IMG/VR virus record: IMGVR_UViG_3300027712_000039
Span: 1 to 55,336 of that record
Reading direction: 5' to 3' (one strand)
Origin: a virus
Length of the DNA: 55,336 bases
Shown: piece by piece, positions 34,481-43,727 of the stretch
Position numbering within the stretch: position 1 is the stretch's first letter
Layout: every line of letters starts with the position of its first letter
Translations under genes and position numbers: made by a program
Notes under the pieces: generated by a model
Seen by the model: the letters and a program-made list of their open reading frames with translations, nothing else
Database searches by the model: none
Told to the model about the DNA's origin: nothing

Positions 34481-34671
34481 GTAAATTAGCCATTATTGCT
34501 GATGCTTCACAAACTTTATTAAAAGGTAAAGTTACAATTATATTTGAGTTACCTTTAGAGGAATTTGAAACAACGTTATCTACATTTAATACTGGTAAAG
34601 ACAACGAGGCCGAACAATTTAAAGTGGATATTTCAGGGACGGACTTTATTTTTATCTTGGATAAGTTGTAA
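34447..34671 (+). CDS. Small unknown protein
   Basis: 74 residues. A helical first half (F-L-S-K-L-A-I-I-A-D-A-S-Q-T-L-L) leads to beta-like segments (V-T-I-I-F-E-L-P-L-E-E-F and F-K-V-D-I-S-G-T-D-F-I-F-I-L). No known motif. Its 3' end overlaps the convergent minus-strand gene by 20 bases. Confidence 0.55.
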   Translation: MAENTKSDEFLSKLAIIADASQTLLKGKVTIIFELPLEEFETTLSTFNTGKDNEAEQFKVDISGTDFIFILDKL

Positions 34672-35281
34672 AACTTGTATACAAGAATTTTTTATTAAAA
34701 CCTTTCTCAATTAGTAAGTTATATAGGTATTTTCTCTGTGACTGAGAGACATCTCTAACTATCATTAATTTTGATTTAACTTCCAATGTTTCTAGAGTTG
34801 TTAAAAATCTTTCACAATCTTCTTCATTCTTTAAACTAAATAATGAAAAATCGTCGTCATTTTGTAAAACAAATTTATTTTTAATTTGTGAGATAAGATA
34901 CAATTTATCTTTTATATAATTCTTAATAAAGTAGTCGACACTAATCTTAGTATCATTTTTTACATCAAAAAGACTTTCTTCTAACCTATACACGTTAATT
35001 TTTTGTATATAGTTGTTATCGTCAATCTTAGGGTCGATTGATTTATTCCTACCAAATTCATCTAAATAATGAATATTGTTATCAACATATTTGTCAGATA
35101 CGATACCAAGGAAAAACTGACACTCATAACCATTTTCAAATTTCTTATCAAAGATAATTTCATTTGACTTTGATATTAAATTTTTATAATATTCATTTGC
35201 AAGATTTTCTCTAACAAAGGATTTAAGTTTCTTTTTTTTCTTGTTATTTTTAAATAAAATAATATGGTATTTTGAATCCAT
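34652..35281 (-). CDS. Unknown protein
   Basis: 209 residues, strongly charged, lysine-rich N-terminus (F-K-N-N-K-K-K-K-K-L-K) and alpha/beta composition after it. The C-terminal part has V-K-S-K-L-M-I-V-R-D-V-S-Q-S-Q-R-K-Y-L-Y-N. No named family recognised. It is a lone minus-strand gene between plus-strand genes and divergent from dnaJ. Confidence 0.6.
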   Translation of the reverse strand: MDSKYHIILFKNNKKKKKLKSFVRENLANEYYKNLISKSNEIIFDKKFENGYECQFFLGIVSDKYVDNNIHYLDEFGRNKSIDPKIDDNNYIQKINVYRLEESLFDVKNDTKISVDYFIKNYIKDKLYLISQIKNKFVLQNDDDFSLFSLKNEEDCERFLTTLETLEVKSKLMIVRDVSQSQRKYLYNLLIEKGFNKKFLYTSFTTYPR

Positions 35282-35318
35282 AGAGTAATGATAATAAATT
35301 TATAAAAAATTAAAATAG

Positions 35319-36239
35319 TTGGAAAACTTTTACGAAATACTAGGTGTTGATAGGTCAGCGACACAAGATGAAATAAAGAAGGTGTATCGAAAATTGGCAG
35401 TTGAACATCATCCTGATAAAGGTGGTAACGAAGAAACGTTTAAGAAAATATCTCAAGCGTATGACACTTTAGGTGATGAAGAAAAAAGAAGACAATATGA
35501 TTTAGGTGGAAGTAATCCATTTGGTGGTTTTGACTCAGACCCATTTAGTATGTTTAACGATTTGTTTAACAACATGGGTGGTCCAAAACAGAGGAGAGCA
35601 CCTGATAAGATAGTTGATTTAAACATAGGTACAATAGATTCTTTTTTAGGTAACACTATGGACGTTCAATTTAGTCGAAAAGTTAATTGTAACACCTGTA
35701 ATGGACAAGGAGGTGATAGAATCACTTGTAACACGTGTAATGGTTCAGGTAGAATCACTCAACGAGTTGGTAACTCATTCTTTTCAAATATTTTACAGAC
35801 AACATGTAATTCATGTCAGGGTAAAGGATACAGTTTAAAGAACGTATGTTTTTCTTGTGTGGGTGAAGGTAAAAATAACAAATTTGAAACTATTAATATC
35901 AATTTACCTCATGGTATATCTGATGGTCAATTAATTAAGGCATCGTCTATGGGGGATTATCATAATGGTTTGTTTGGTGACTTAATTTTAAAGGTTAAAA
36001 TAACACCTCAAGATGGATTTGAGAAGTTAAATAATGATTTGGTATATAACTACCAGATGTCATTGGATGATTTTAATAAAGAAATGATTGATGTACCACA
36101 TCCATCGGGTACTTTAAATATCAAATTACCTGAGGAGATAGATACAACAAAACCCTTACGTGTTAAGGGTAAGGGTTTTACTAATGAAGGTATTGGTGAC
36201 CTATATGTTAAGATGTATGTTAAACACAAGAGGGGTTAG
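35319..36239 (+). CDS. dnaJ: DnaJ-type co-chaperone, TTG start
   Basis: 306 residues. The J domain (about 1-62) has YEILGV, the H31-P32-D33 motif and Y-R-K-L-A. A Gly/Phe-rich stretch follows (about 64-90), then four C-x-x-C-x-G-x-G zinc repeats starting at residue 124 ([32 protein letters not shown]) and the substrate-binding beta-domain. The frame has a TAG three bases before the TTG at 35319 and the J domain begins right there, so TTG is the start. At 306 residues it is shorter than a typical DnaJ (about 375), ending near the second beta-domain. It would recruit host DnaK for virion or replication complex folding. Confidence 0.9.
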   Translation: MENFYEILGVDRSATQDEIKKVYRKLAVEHHPDKGGNEETFKKISQAYDTLGDEEKRRQYDLGGSNPFGGFDSDPFSMFNDLFNNMGGPKQRRAPDKIVDLNIGTIDSFLGNTMDVQFSRKVNCNTCNGQGGDRITCNTCNGSGRITQRVGNSFFSNILQTTCNSCQGKGYSLKNVCFSCVGEGKNNKFETININLPHGISDGQLIKASSMGDYHNGLFGDLILKVKITPQDGFEKLNNDLVYNYQMSLDDFNKEMIDVPHPSGTLNIKLPEEIDTTKPLRVKGKGFTNEGIGDLYVKMYVKHKRG

Positions 36240-36622
36240 TCATCTATCTTTGTAAGATACATCCAAGCGTAATCATTGTATTCTATTGCTATGTATATAT
36301 ACCCTTGAGTTTCTGATGGTCCCATATGGAAGTTACAGTTACCACCTTGTAAATCAACCATTCTATAAGTGATGTATGAATCTTCATCATGTAGTTTACC
36401 AACTACACGATATATTTGTGTTTGTTGACTAAAGATTGTTACTTTGTCGTCTTCTAATTTAATTAGAATGTCTACAGTTGTCGGGGAACCGTTCCATACA
36501 ATTTCTTGATTGGTGTCTCTATAACCTGTATAGAGTTCAGTGGCTCTTGCGAAGCCTATTTCTTGTGAAAATGATAATAGTGATGATACTACTAAAACGA
36601 GTGATAAGATAAATTTTTTCAT
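36236..36622 (-). CDS. Secreted small protein, function unknown
   Basis: 128 residues with a clear signal peptide ([20 protein letters not shown]). The mature part is mostly beta: [16 protein letters not shown], then [14 protein letters not shown]. It would reach the periplasm of the infected cell. A TATCTTTA stretch upstream resembles the -7 box. The start is 42 bases after the preceding minus-strand gene's stop. No recognised domain. Its 3' end overlaps dnaJ by four bases. Confidence 0.7.
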   Translation of the reverse strand: MKKFILSLVLVVSSLLSFSQEIGFARATELYTGYRDTNQEIVWNGSPTTVDILIKLEDDKVTIFSQQTQIYRVVGKLHDEDSYITYRMVDLQGGNCNFHMGPSETQGYIYIAIEYNDYAWMYLTKIDD

Positions 36623-36664
36623 TGTGTTGTTTAATTTTTTGTAAAGATAATCAAAAATATCTTA

Positions 36665-36883
36665 TTAAGAATAAATTTGATTGATAAAATCTTGAATTGA
36701 TGATGTTATTTGACCATCAAGGGTAAATTCGCCATTTTGAAAGAAATATAAACTATTTTCTAGTTCAATATCGCAGCTGTCATTACCATTTATATTATAT
36801 CCATTTGGTAACATATCAAATGTGAAATAATGGTCTTCATTATTAAAATGTAATCCGTTTGGTGTTTTATTAATTTCCAACAT
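36665..36883 (-). CDS. Small unknown protein
   Basis: 72 residues, acidic, beta-rich pattern (H-F-N-N-E-D-H-Y-F-T-F-D, N-S-L-Y-F-F-Q-N-G-E-F-T-L-D-G). No motif. It lies three bases after the large fibre gene's stop on the same strand in transcription order, so is likely co-transcribed with the fibres. A fibre-assembly helper is possible from position only. Confidence 0.55.
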   Translation of the reverse strand: MLEINKTPNGLHFNNEDHYFTFDMLPNGYNINGNDSCDIELENSLYFFQNGEFTLDGQITSSIQDFINQIYS

Positions 36884-36886
36884 ATT

Positions 36887-39800
36887 TTATATTTTATTTA
36901 TTGAGTAGTATGAAATATTAGTGGTGTCTGAAGCACTTGATTGGTTTATATTAAACATAATGTATTGGTCAACAGTCCAGTTAATACTTAAAGAAGATAC
37001 TGCACTTGTACTTGTTGTTGAGTCATCAGTAACATTAGTTATTGATGTGTTAAAAACTTCACTATTTGCGCCTTTTATTGAAACTACTCTTAATAATTCT
37101 CCAAATACTATTGTTGCGCCGGCATTAAATACCCCTATTGTTTGTGACCCTGTTAAATTTAAAGTTGTGTTAGTGCTTATCCTATAGTTCATAGTTCCAT
37201 TTGTTGCATTTTTTCTAACTCTGACTTTGAATACAACGGTGTCACCTGTAGTGTATGTATTTGCGGGTATTATGATAGATTTTAATATTGTGAACGCTCC
37301 TGTAGTTGTGTTTCCTGTGCTATCAATACTGTCTGAAAATCTTGTTACTACGTTACCTTGATATGTTGTTGCAGATATTGAACCGGATATTATGTTATTT
37401 GTGTAAAGTGTACGAGCGGCAGTTGCATTTAATCCGCAACCAATTGCCGCTGAATATAAACCCGAAACGGTATTACCACAACCGGCTAATACTCCACCAT
37501 ATTTACCACTAACTGTATTACGTTTTCCACCACCTACATATGAGTAATATGATGAAACAGTATTACAATATCCTCCACTGATTGTTGAGTAATAACCACT
37601 TATTGTGTTACAAGCTCCACCACCAATAAATGATAAACCACAAGATATAGTGTTTCTGGAACCACCACCTATGGTTGCACGAACTCCCAATGAATTGTTA
37701 ATACTTCCACCACCTACGAATGATTGTAACCCTCCTGCTCTATTATTTAGACCACCCCCAATGAATGACGTTGTTCCACTCGTAATATTTCCGTTACCTC
37801 CACCTATGAATGATTGACTAGCACACGATGTGTTATTTAACCCTCCAGATACTGTTGAATATGTTCCTAATGAGGTATTACCACACCCACCAACCACACT
37901 TGAGTAGCTACCACTTGATGTATTTCCACTACCGCTACCTACAAATGCGTATGAGGCTTTAGATTGGTTACGTATCCCACCTACAATGGATGAGTACCCA
38001 CCACTTGAGGTAACAGTGTTTAGACGACCACCACCAACAAATGAACAACTAGCACACGAACTGTTACTAACACCTCCAACTACAGTTGAGTAACACGCAC
38101 TTGCTGTGTTAACATTTCCACCCCCAACAAATGAAATTCCACCACTTGCTATGTTAGCAGTTCCTCCCCCAACAAATGATAATTGACCACTTGCAGTGTT
38201 ACTAGTTCCCCCACCAATCACAGTACAAGTGTTGCTTGCACTATTATTTTTTCCACCACCAATAAAAGAATAAACTCCTGAATTGGTATTACTTAAACCT
38301 CCGGTTATTGTTAATAATGTTGCCGTTGTTGCTGATATTGTATTAGAACATACACCATTTGTAAAGTTTGTTGCTCCGTTAACAGTTCCACCTGTGAAAC
38401 TTCCACCTGTTGAGTTTATTGTATAGTTACCACTACCATTATTTGTAATTGTTATATTAGTTCCTTGAGTTAATCCGCTAACAGGTAAGTTATTGTATGT
38501 TGTTGCGGATATTGTAGTTGCGGTTAATCCACCTTGAATTAAAGTATTACCACTAACTTGTAATTTTTGACCTGAATCGGTTGTTTTACCAATTATTGTA
38601 TTACCACTTGTTCCATTTAAAATGACATTACCTACGGTAGTTTCAATAGCTCTAAAGTCAAATGCTGAAGTTATTGTCGGATTAACGTAAATACCTCTAC
38701 TTACACCACTTGCCCCACCTGTTTGGTTAATGGTTGGATTTATTTGTATTACATTGTATATTCCACCACCACTTGTTGGATTAAATCCTCTTGAAATTCC
38801 TACTAATGTTCTATTTGAAGTAGTATTTGCGGCATCTCCTGATGCGTTACTTAAAATTATATCAATTCCAACATCAGTAGTGCTTAAAGCACTTCTGATA
38901 TTTATAGTTTCCCTTCCTGCCGTTCCTGAAGGAAATACTCCTGCAAGTGTTGAAGTAGTTCCTACATAAACACCAGTCGTACTTCTAATATCACTTACGA
39001 AGCGAGCCGTTCCATTAACGTCAAGTTTATATCCGGCATCAGTTGTTGTTCCTATTAAGGTATTACCACTCGTCCCATTTAAAATGACATTACCTGAAGA
39101 ATTTGGTGATACTATATTTTGCCAGTTTACACCATTATATAAACTCAAGTAATTATCCGTTGTTTGGTATACGGTTAAACCTGTTGCCGGAGATGAAATT
39201 GCATCTCGTTGTGTGGATGTCATGCGAGGAGGAAGAAAACCTTGAGTAGTAGAATTGATATTAAGCAAAGCAGAAGCATCAAGCGTTGGCAATCCACCTC
39301 TACCCATTGCAAATCCTGCTGCTGTTATTCTAAAGTTATTTCCGTTAAAATTACCTTGCGTTTGAAAGTTAGTATCAGCCGCTGCATTTGAATAAATAGC
39401 TAACGAAAATGCACTTGCCGTTTGATTGTTTATTTGAATTGCACTTCCAAAAGTTGAATTTTGAAATAAAGCCGTTCCACTTGTTCGAGTAGTTCCACTC
39501 ACATCGAGCTTGTACCCTGCGTCTGTTGTTGTGTTGATTAAGACGTTGCCCCTTAATGCAGTAAGAGTAATACCGCTATTACCCAAAACAACGCTATTTG
39601 AACCCAAGCCAATAGCATTGTAACCTATTACTATTTGATTTGTTTGAGAATCTGCAAGTGCTTTAGTATTAGCACCTATAAAAACACTTTGATTTGTTGT
39701 TGTTATCTCAGTTGTTCCGTCTGCTATGTAATAGCCTGCATCTCTACCAAATGCTGAGTTGTTAGAGCCTGATGTCATTCCATAAAGTGCGGTAGTTCCA

Positions 39801-40417
39801 AATACAGAATTACTACTTCCTGTGCTAAAACGCAAAGCTAAATAACCATACGCAGAATTTGCAGCGCCTGTTGTATTACTTGAACCTAATGCTAAGTAAC
39901 CTACTGCTGTATTTGCTGTACCTGTTGTGTTGTTATTTAATGCCGTGTCCCCAACAGCTGTGTTTGTTGCAATATTGCCACCACCACGACCTACTCTCAC
40001 ACTATTGATTCTTGCATCTCCACTAACAACATCTACTCTAAAAAGAGGCGAAACCGTACCAATACCCAACCTATTATTAACATTGTCCCAAAATAGATTT
40101 GAATTGTTTTGACTCAATGTTCCACCACTCCCCTGAAATATTACCGAACCTGTTGTAAATGGTGATGATAAAGTTGTCGCAGATATTGTTGTTGCAGTTA
40201 AAGCCTGTAATGACGTATTTCCTGTAACAGTTAAATTACCATTAACAGTTAATCCTGTGATACTTCCCCCACTAAATGAAGGTAAATTATTATAAGTGGT
40301 TGCAGAAATGGAATACATTTGAAATGTACCACCACTGGTTAATGTTGCCCAAGTTGTATTATTTGTGGTAAAGTTTAAAGTATTACCTGAACTATAATAT
40401 ATTCCGTTTTCTGCCAT
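36887..40417 (-). CDS. Large tail fibre with two YadA-like head regions
   Basis: 1176 residues. The N-terminus (MAENGIYYSSGNTLNFTTNN) and the SATTYNNLPSFSGGSITGL cassette are followed by an F-W-D-N cassette. A first head-like region lies at about 140-300 with N-T-A-V-G-x-x-A-L repeats (39,500-40,000). The middle has the Bacteroidota fibre segment S-T-T-Q-G-F-L-P-P-R-M-T. A second head region at about 715-1020 has S-F-V-G-G-G and S-V-V-G-G repeats like those in the fibre at the left edge (37,440-38,290). A beta-rich end follows. It shares a perfect 52-bp cassette with the plus-strand S74 fibre. Function: trimeric adhesin fibre, host range determinant. No S74 domain visible. Confidence 0.85.
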   Translation of the reverse strand: MAENGIYYSSGNTLNFTTNNTTWATLTSGGTFQMYSISATTYNNLPSFSGGSITGLTVNGNLTVTGNTSLQALTATTISATTLSSPFTTGSVIFQGSGGTLSQNNSNLFWDNVNNRLGIGTVSPLFRVDVVSGDARINSVRVGRGGGNIATNTAVGDTALNNNTTGTANTAVGYLALGSSNTTGAANSAYGYLALRFSTGSSNSVFGTTALYGMTSGSNNSAFGRDAGYYIADGTTEITTTNQSVFIGANTKALADSQTNQIVIGYNAIGLGSNSVVLGNSGITLTALRGNVLINTTTDAGYKLDVSGTTRTSGTALFQNSTFGSAIQINNQTASAFSLAIYSNAAADTNFQTQGNFNGNNFRITAAGFAMGRGGLPTLDASALLNINSTTQGFLPPRMTSTQRDAISSPATGLTVYQTTDNYLSLYNGVNWQNIVSPNSSGNVILNGTSGNTLIGTTTDAGYKLDVNGTARFVSDIRSTTGVYVGTTSTLAGVFPSGTAGRETINIRSALSTTDVGIDIILSNASGDAANTTSNRTLVGISRGFNPTSGGGIYNVIQINPTINQTGGASGVSRGIYVNPTITSAFDFRAIETTVGNVILNGTSGNTIIGKTTDSGQKLQVSGNTLIQGGLTATTISATTYNNLPVSGLTQGTNITITNNGSGNYTINSTGGSFTGGTVNGATNFTNGVCSNTISATTATLLTITGGLSNTNSGVYSFIGGGKNNSASNTCTVIGGGTSNTASGQLSFVGGGTANIASGGISFVGGGNVNTASACYSTVVGGVSNSSCASCSFVGGGRLNTVTSSGGYSSIVGGIRNQSKASYAFVGSGSGNTSSGSYSSVVGGCGNTSLGTYSTVSGGLNNTSCASQSFIGGGNGNITSGTTSFIGGGLNNRAGGLQSFVGGGSINNSLGVRATIGGGSRNTISCGLSFIGGGACNTISGYYSTISGGYCNTVSSYYSYVGGGKRNTVSGKYGGVLAGCGNTVSGLYSAAIGCGLNATAARTLYTNNIISGSISATTYQGNVVTRFSDSIDSTGNTTTGAFTILKSIIIPANTYTTGDTVVFKVRVRKNATNGTMNYRISTNTTLNLTGSQTIGVFNAGATIVFGELLRVVSIKGANSEVFNTSITNVTDDSTTSTSAVSSLSINWTVDQYIMFNINQSSASDTTNISYYSINKI
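38523..38574 (-). repeat. 52-bp long-range inverted repeat, right copy
   Basis: Exact reverse complement of 7986-8037. Both copies are within fibre genes of opposite orientation, about 30 kb apart, so homologous recombination would invert the whole interval between them. Confidence 0.9.
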
Positions 40418-40420
40418 ATT

Positions 40421-43342
40421 TTATATTATTTGAACCCAGCCTGTAGATTTATACATAAATAGCCCTTCAGGGAAATCTGTACAATAAACCATTAAACTTG
40501 GTTGAGGAGATACAATTGATGTTCTTTGGGTATTTGTCATTCTTGGAAATAAAACACCTTGAGTTGTACTTGCCATTTGTAGTAATGCACAAGATATATC
40601 ACTCTCTGAACCTATTGTTGTTTTTGTTGTTGCAGATATTGTTGTTGCGGTTAATCCTTGTAATGAAGTATTTCCCGTTACTGTTAGTCCTCCATTAATA
40701 GTTAAACCTGTAACTGTATTGAATAAAACTGAATATGTTCCACCGGTGTTATTGGTAAATGTAAAAGTATTGTTAGAATAAGTTCCTCCTGTCGTTCTAA
40801 TATCTGTTGGTAGGTTAGAATAAGTTGTTGCAGATATTGTTGTAGCGGTAACACCACTTTGGAATACCGTACCACCCGTTACAGTTCCCCCACTTAATGG
40901 TAGGTATTTTCCTGTAACATTATCCGGTAAATTTTGATATGTTGTTGCGGATATTGTAGTTGCGGTTAATCCCGATAATAAAGTATTACCTGTAACATTT
41001 AATGTATTTGCGGTTAATCCGTTTGTAAAATTAGTTGACCCACTTACAGTTCCTCCCGTAAACCCATTACTTAATGAACCATCACCCATAACATATTGTA
41101 ACGATGTTCCACCTTGTGTTATGAATTTATCAGCATTTATAAATTGGAAATAATCGATTGAGTTAGTATTAGTTCCTGTAAGAGATGAATTTGCTTTATC
41201 GTAAACAGTATTAAATATTGAATAGATACCTGCTACACTAATTGGGGCTACGTTATTACCCGCTTGAACAAGTACTTGACTATTAGCCAAAGTTAAATTT
41301 GTTAAAGCACCTGTAATAGTTATAGCATTTCCTCCTAAAGCTGTAACAATACAATCAACTATTGCTAAATTACCTGCACTAGCTGAAGGTGTAACAACAC
41401 TATTACATCCTTTTATAATAACCTGTGCTGATGCGTTACTAACTGATACACCAACATTTTTATTACCATTAATAATAGTAGTTCCACTACCTGAAATTTG
41501 AATACCTGAAATACATTGCATTTCTGTATTAATAATTTCTACATAACCACTAGATGATTTGGTTACATTAGTATCTACACTACAGTTACTTATATAAGCT
41601 TGAGCTGTTCCACTAATGACAAGATTAGACATCTTTAAACCTGAAATACGAGAACCTGAACCTAATGAACCAATAGTCAAAGTCCCATATAATAAAGTAT
41701 TAGCCCCTGTTAACTCAGATGATGCAATTGTAGTATTACCACTTGCTACAGTAATGTTTTCATTATAACCGCCTGGATGAACAATAATTGTTTTACGAGA
41801 CCCCGTCAATAAAGTTAATGCCTGAGTAATAGAAGCAACAGGATTAAGTAAAGTACCATTACCTGTAGTGTCATTACCATCTATTTGGCTAACGTGTATC
41901 TCATATTGAAAATTTGACGAAACATTATAATACGTTGTTGCAGATATTGTAGTTGCCGTTAAAGATTGTAATGAAGTATTTCCCGTTACTGTTAGTCCTC
42001 CATTAACAGTTAAACCTGTGACGGTATTAAATAATACAGAATATGTTCCACCAGTGTTATTAGTGAATGTAAAATTGTTATTAGAATAAGTTGCTCCAGT
42101 TGTACGAATATCTGTCGGTAAATTCTGATAAGTTGTTGCCGATATTGTAGTTGCAGTTAATCCTTGTAGTGAAGTATTTCCTGTTACGGTTAAGTTGCCA
42201 TTAATAGTTCCACCACTTTTATCAAATTTATTACTTATATCGGTTTGAATTGTTTGAATTATTGAACATCCGATTAATGTACCACAAGTCAAAGCCGAAT
42301 TGTCTGAAAATGGTGTTATTCCATAAGAATAATGTTGGGTACCTTCAGTGACTAAAGTTATTGAATGTGATTGATTACTAGTATTCGTCGCTCTTACTTT
42401 TACAACAATTCTGTCAGTTGTATTTATTGATGAACCCGAATAATATCCGTCCGTTAATTGCATTGATGGATTTGGGGAATTTGTAGTTACTGGAGCCGGG
42501 TCAGTTGTAACAAGTAGAGTTTCGGTTCCCCCTGTGGTTCTTAAATAAACCTCACAGAATATATTAAAAGATGCGTTACTATTTTGTTTGAAAGAATGAA
42601 GATAAAAGCTCCAATATCCTGCAGGTATTAGAGATGCGTTTGGATATCCAGTTGGTGTTTGAAATGACGCAATTGTTCTAGTGACTCCATTACTAATTGT
42701 AACAGCCGTTGTTTGTTGTGAGTTTGTTGTTCCACTTGGACTAAATTCTTGATATGGTGGTTGTGAGTTTGATAAATTTAAATAATATATTTGTCCTCCA
42801 GGTCCTCCTATTGGAAGTCCAGTAACCGTAAAAGTTCCTCCTGTATTATTTAAAAAGGTAATTTCTCCGTTTGTATAAGTTCCTCCCGTTACATAAACAT
42901 CGGTTGGTAAATTCTGATAAGTTGTTGCAGAAATTGTGTTAGCCGTTAACCCACTTTGGAATATTGTTCCACCTGTTACAGTCCCTCCACTTAATGGGAG
43001 ATAATCTCCTGAAGTTGAACCTGTAAACACAATAGTTACCGCACCTGTTGAAGAATTTGCAGATAAACCATTACCTACTGTAATACTTGTAACACCTGAT
43101 GACGGAGAGGCTCCCGATATAGGACCCCAATAAGCATAACCTGTCCCATCTGTTAATAATGCATAACCAGGTTGTTCGGTTCCATTTGAATATGTAAAAC
43201 CACCATTAATCGTAAGTCCCGATGAGAATATTGGATTAACAGGAATAGTTCCACCTATTCTATAAACAACACCTGTTGATATGTCAGATTGTAATACGTA
43301 ATTATAAGAATCCTTAATTAATTGGTCTTTAATATCGGCCAT
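40421..43342 (-). CDS. Tail fibre with parallel beta-helix segment
   Basis: 973 residues. N-terminus MADIKDQLIKDSYNYVLQSD, probably the particle-attachment end. Cassettes GLTINGGLTVTGNTSLQ and TATTISATTY recur at least four times. About residues 475-715 form a pectate-lyase-like right-handed beta-helix: the start signature G-N-D-T-T-G-N-G-T-L-L-N-P-V-A-S-I-T-Q-A-L leads into regular short strands (I-S-N-C-S-V, I-I-N-T-E-M, V-D-C-I-V). The end LLQMASTTQGVLFPRMTNTQ is typical of Bacteroidota fibres. No clear catalytic site, so adhesion rather than depolymerase is assumed. It ends three bases before the next fibre's start. Confidence 0.82.
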   Translation of the reverse strand: MADIKDQLIKDSYNYVLQSDISTGVVYRIGGTIPVNPIFSSGLTINGGFTYSNGTEQPGYALLTDGTGYAYWGPISGASPSSGVTSITVGNGLSANSSTGAVTIVFTGSTSGDYLPLSGGTVTGGTIFQSGLTANTISATTYQNLPTDVYVTGGTYTNGEITFLNNTGGTFTVTGLPIGGPGGQIYYLNLSNSQPPYQEFSPSGTTNSQQTTAVTISNGVTRTIASFQTPTGYPNASLIPAGYWSFYLHSFKQNSNASFNIFCEVYLRTTGGTETLLVTTDPAPVTTNSPNPSMQLTDGYYSGSSINTTDRIVVKVRATNTSNQSHSITLVTEGTQHYSYGITPFSDNSALTCGTLIGCSIIQTIQTDISNKFDKSGGTINGNLTVTGNTSLQGLTATTISATTYQNLPTDIRTTGATYSNNNFTFTNNTGGTYSVLFNTVTGLTVNGGLTVTGNTSLQSLTATTISATTYYNVSSNFQYEIHVSQIDGNDTTGNGTLLNPVASITQALTLLTGSRKTIIVHPGGYNENITVASGNTTIASSELTGANTLLYGTLTIGSLGSGSRISGLKMSNLVISGTAQAYISNCSVDTNVTKSSSGYVEIINTEMQCISGIQISGSGTTIINGNKNVGVSVSNASAQVIIKGCNSVVTPSASAGNLAIVDCIVTALGGNAITITGALTNLTLANSQVLVQAGNNVAPISVAGIYSIFNTVYDKANSSLTGTNTNSIDYFQFINADKFITQGGTSLQYVMGDGSLSNGFTGGTVSGSTNFTNGLTANTLNVTGNTLLSGLTATTISATTYQNLPDNVTGKYLPLSGGTVTGGTVFQSGVTATTISATTYSNLPTDIRTTGGTYSNNTFTFTNNTGGTYSVLFNTVTGLTINGGLTVTGNTSLQGLTATTISATTKTTIGSESDISCALLQMASTTQGVLFPRMTNTQRTSIVSPQPSLMVYCTDFPEGLFMYKSTGWVQII

Positions 43343-43366
43343 GCTTTAATTTTACATTTTTTTGGT

Positions 43367-43374
43367 TATTTATA
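43367..43374 (+). promoter_or_regulatory. TATTTATA element, plus-strand copy of a divergent pair
   Basis: Exact TATTTATA six bases before the ATG at 43381. The overlapping sequence also reads TATTTATA on the minus strand (43371-43378), serving the divergent fibre gene. Confidence 0.5.
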
Positions 43375-43378
43375 AATA
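43371..43378 (-). promoter_or_regulatory. TATTTATA element, minus-strand copy of a divergent pair
   Basis: Plus strand TATAAATA. In minus sense TATTTATA, 28 bases before the start of the fibre gene at 43342. Confidence 0.45.
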
Positions 43379-43380
43379 GT

Positions 43381-43713
43381 ATGGCAACTATTTGTTACGC
43401 TTGGGAAGATGCTCCTTACGCATGGATTGACACCCCGTTTACTTGGGCGGAAGGTTGCGTCATTGAAAAAATTATTGCAGGTGGAGGCTCAATCCCATCT
43501 TATAAGATAAGAGAGAGGTTAAATGCATTACCCGAAGATGAAAAAGAAGTATTAATAAATCTCTTTATAAGATTAGAAGTTGATGAAATTGAGTTTGAAA
43601 GACGAGTTAATAAAAACAAGAACACCAAGGTAAAAATTAAATTAAGTGATGTTGAAATGTCATTAAAAGAACAAAGATTTATTAAAGTCAATGTTAAAAT
43701 TAATGAACAATGA
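43381..43713 (+). CDS. Small unknown protein, structural candidate
   Basis: 110 residues. An unusual aromatic N-terminus (A-W-E-D-A-P-Y-A-W-I-D-T-P-F-T-W-A-E) is followed by a charged helical domain with basic end. The aromatic start with repeats of W/F-x-[ED]-x-P-x suggests an interaction peptide. Behind a divergent TATTTATA element, so probably late. Its stop overlaps the next start frame. No named family. Confidence 0.6.
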   Translation: MATICYAWEDAPYAWIDTPFTWAEGCVIEKIIAGGGSIPSYKIRERLNALPEDEKEVLINLFIRLEVDEIEFERRVNKNKNTKVKIKLSDVEMSLKEQRFIKVNVKINEQ

Positions 43714-43715
43714 TA

Positions 43716-43723
43716 TATTTATG
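43716..43723 (+). promoter_or_regulatory. TATTTATG element
   Basis: One mismatch to TATTTATA, four bases before the ATG at 43728. Confidence 0.35.
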
Positions 43724-43727
43724 TGAT

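Noticed and set aside
36921-40112. Several plus-strand open frames opposite the large minus-strand fibre genes
   Set aside because: They have no start context, no spacing consistent with genes, and mirror the repeat structure of the fibres on the other strand.
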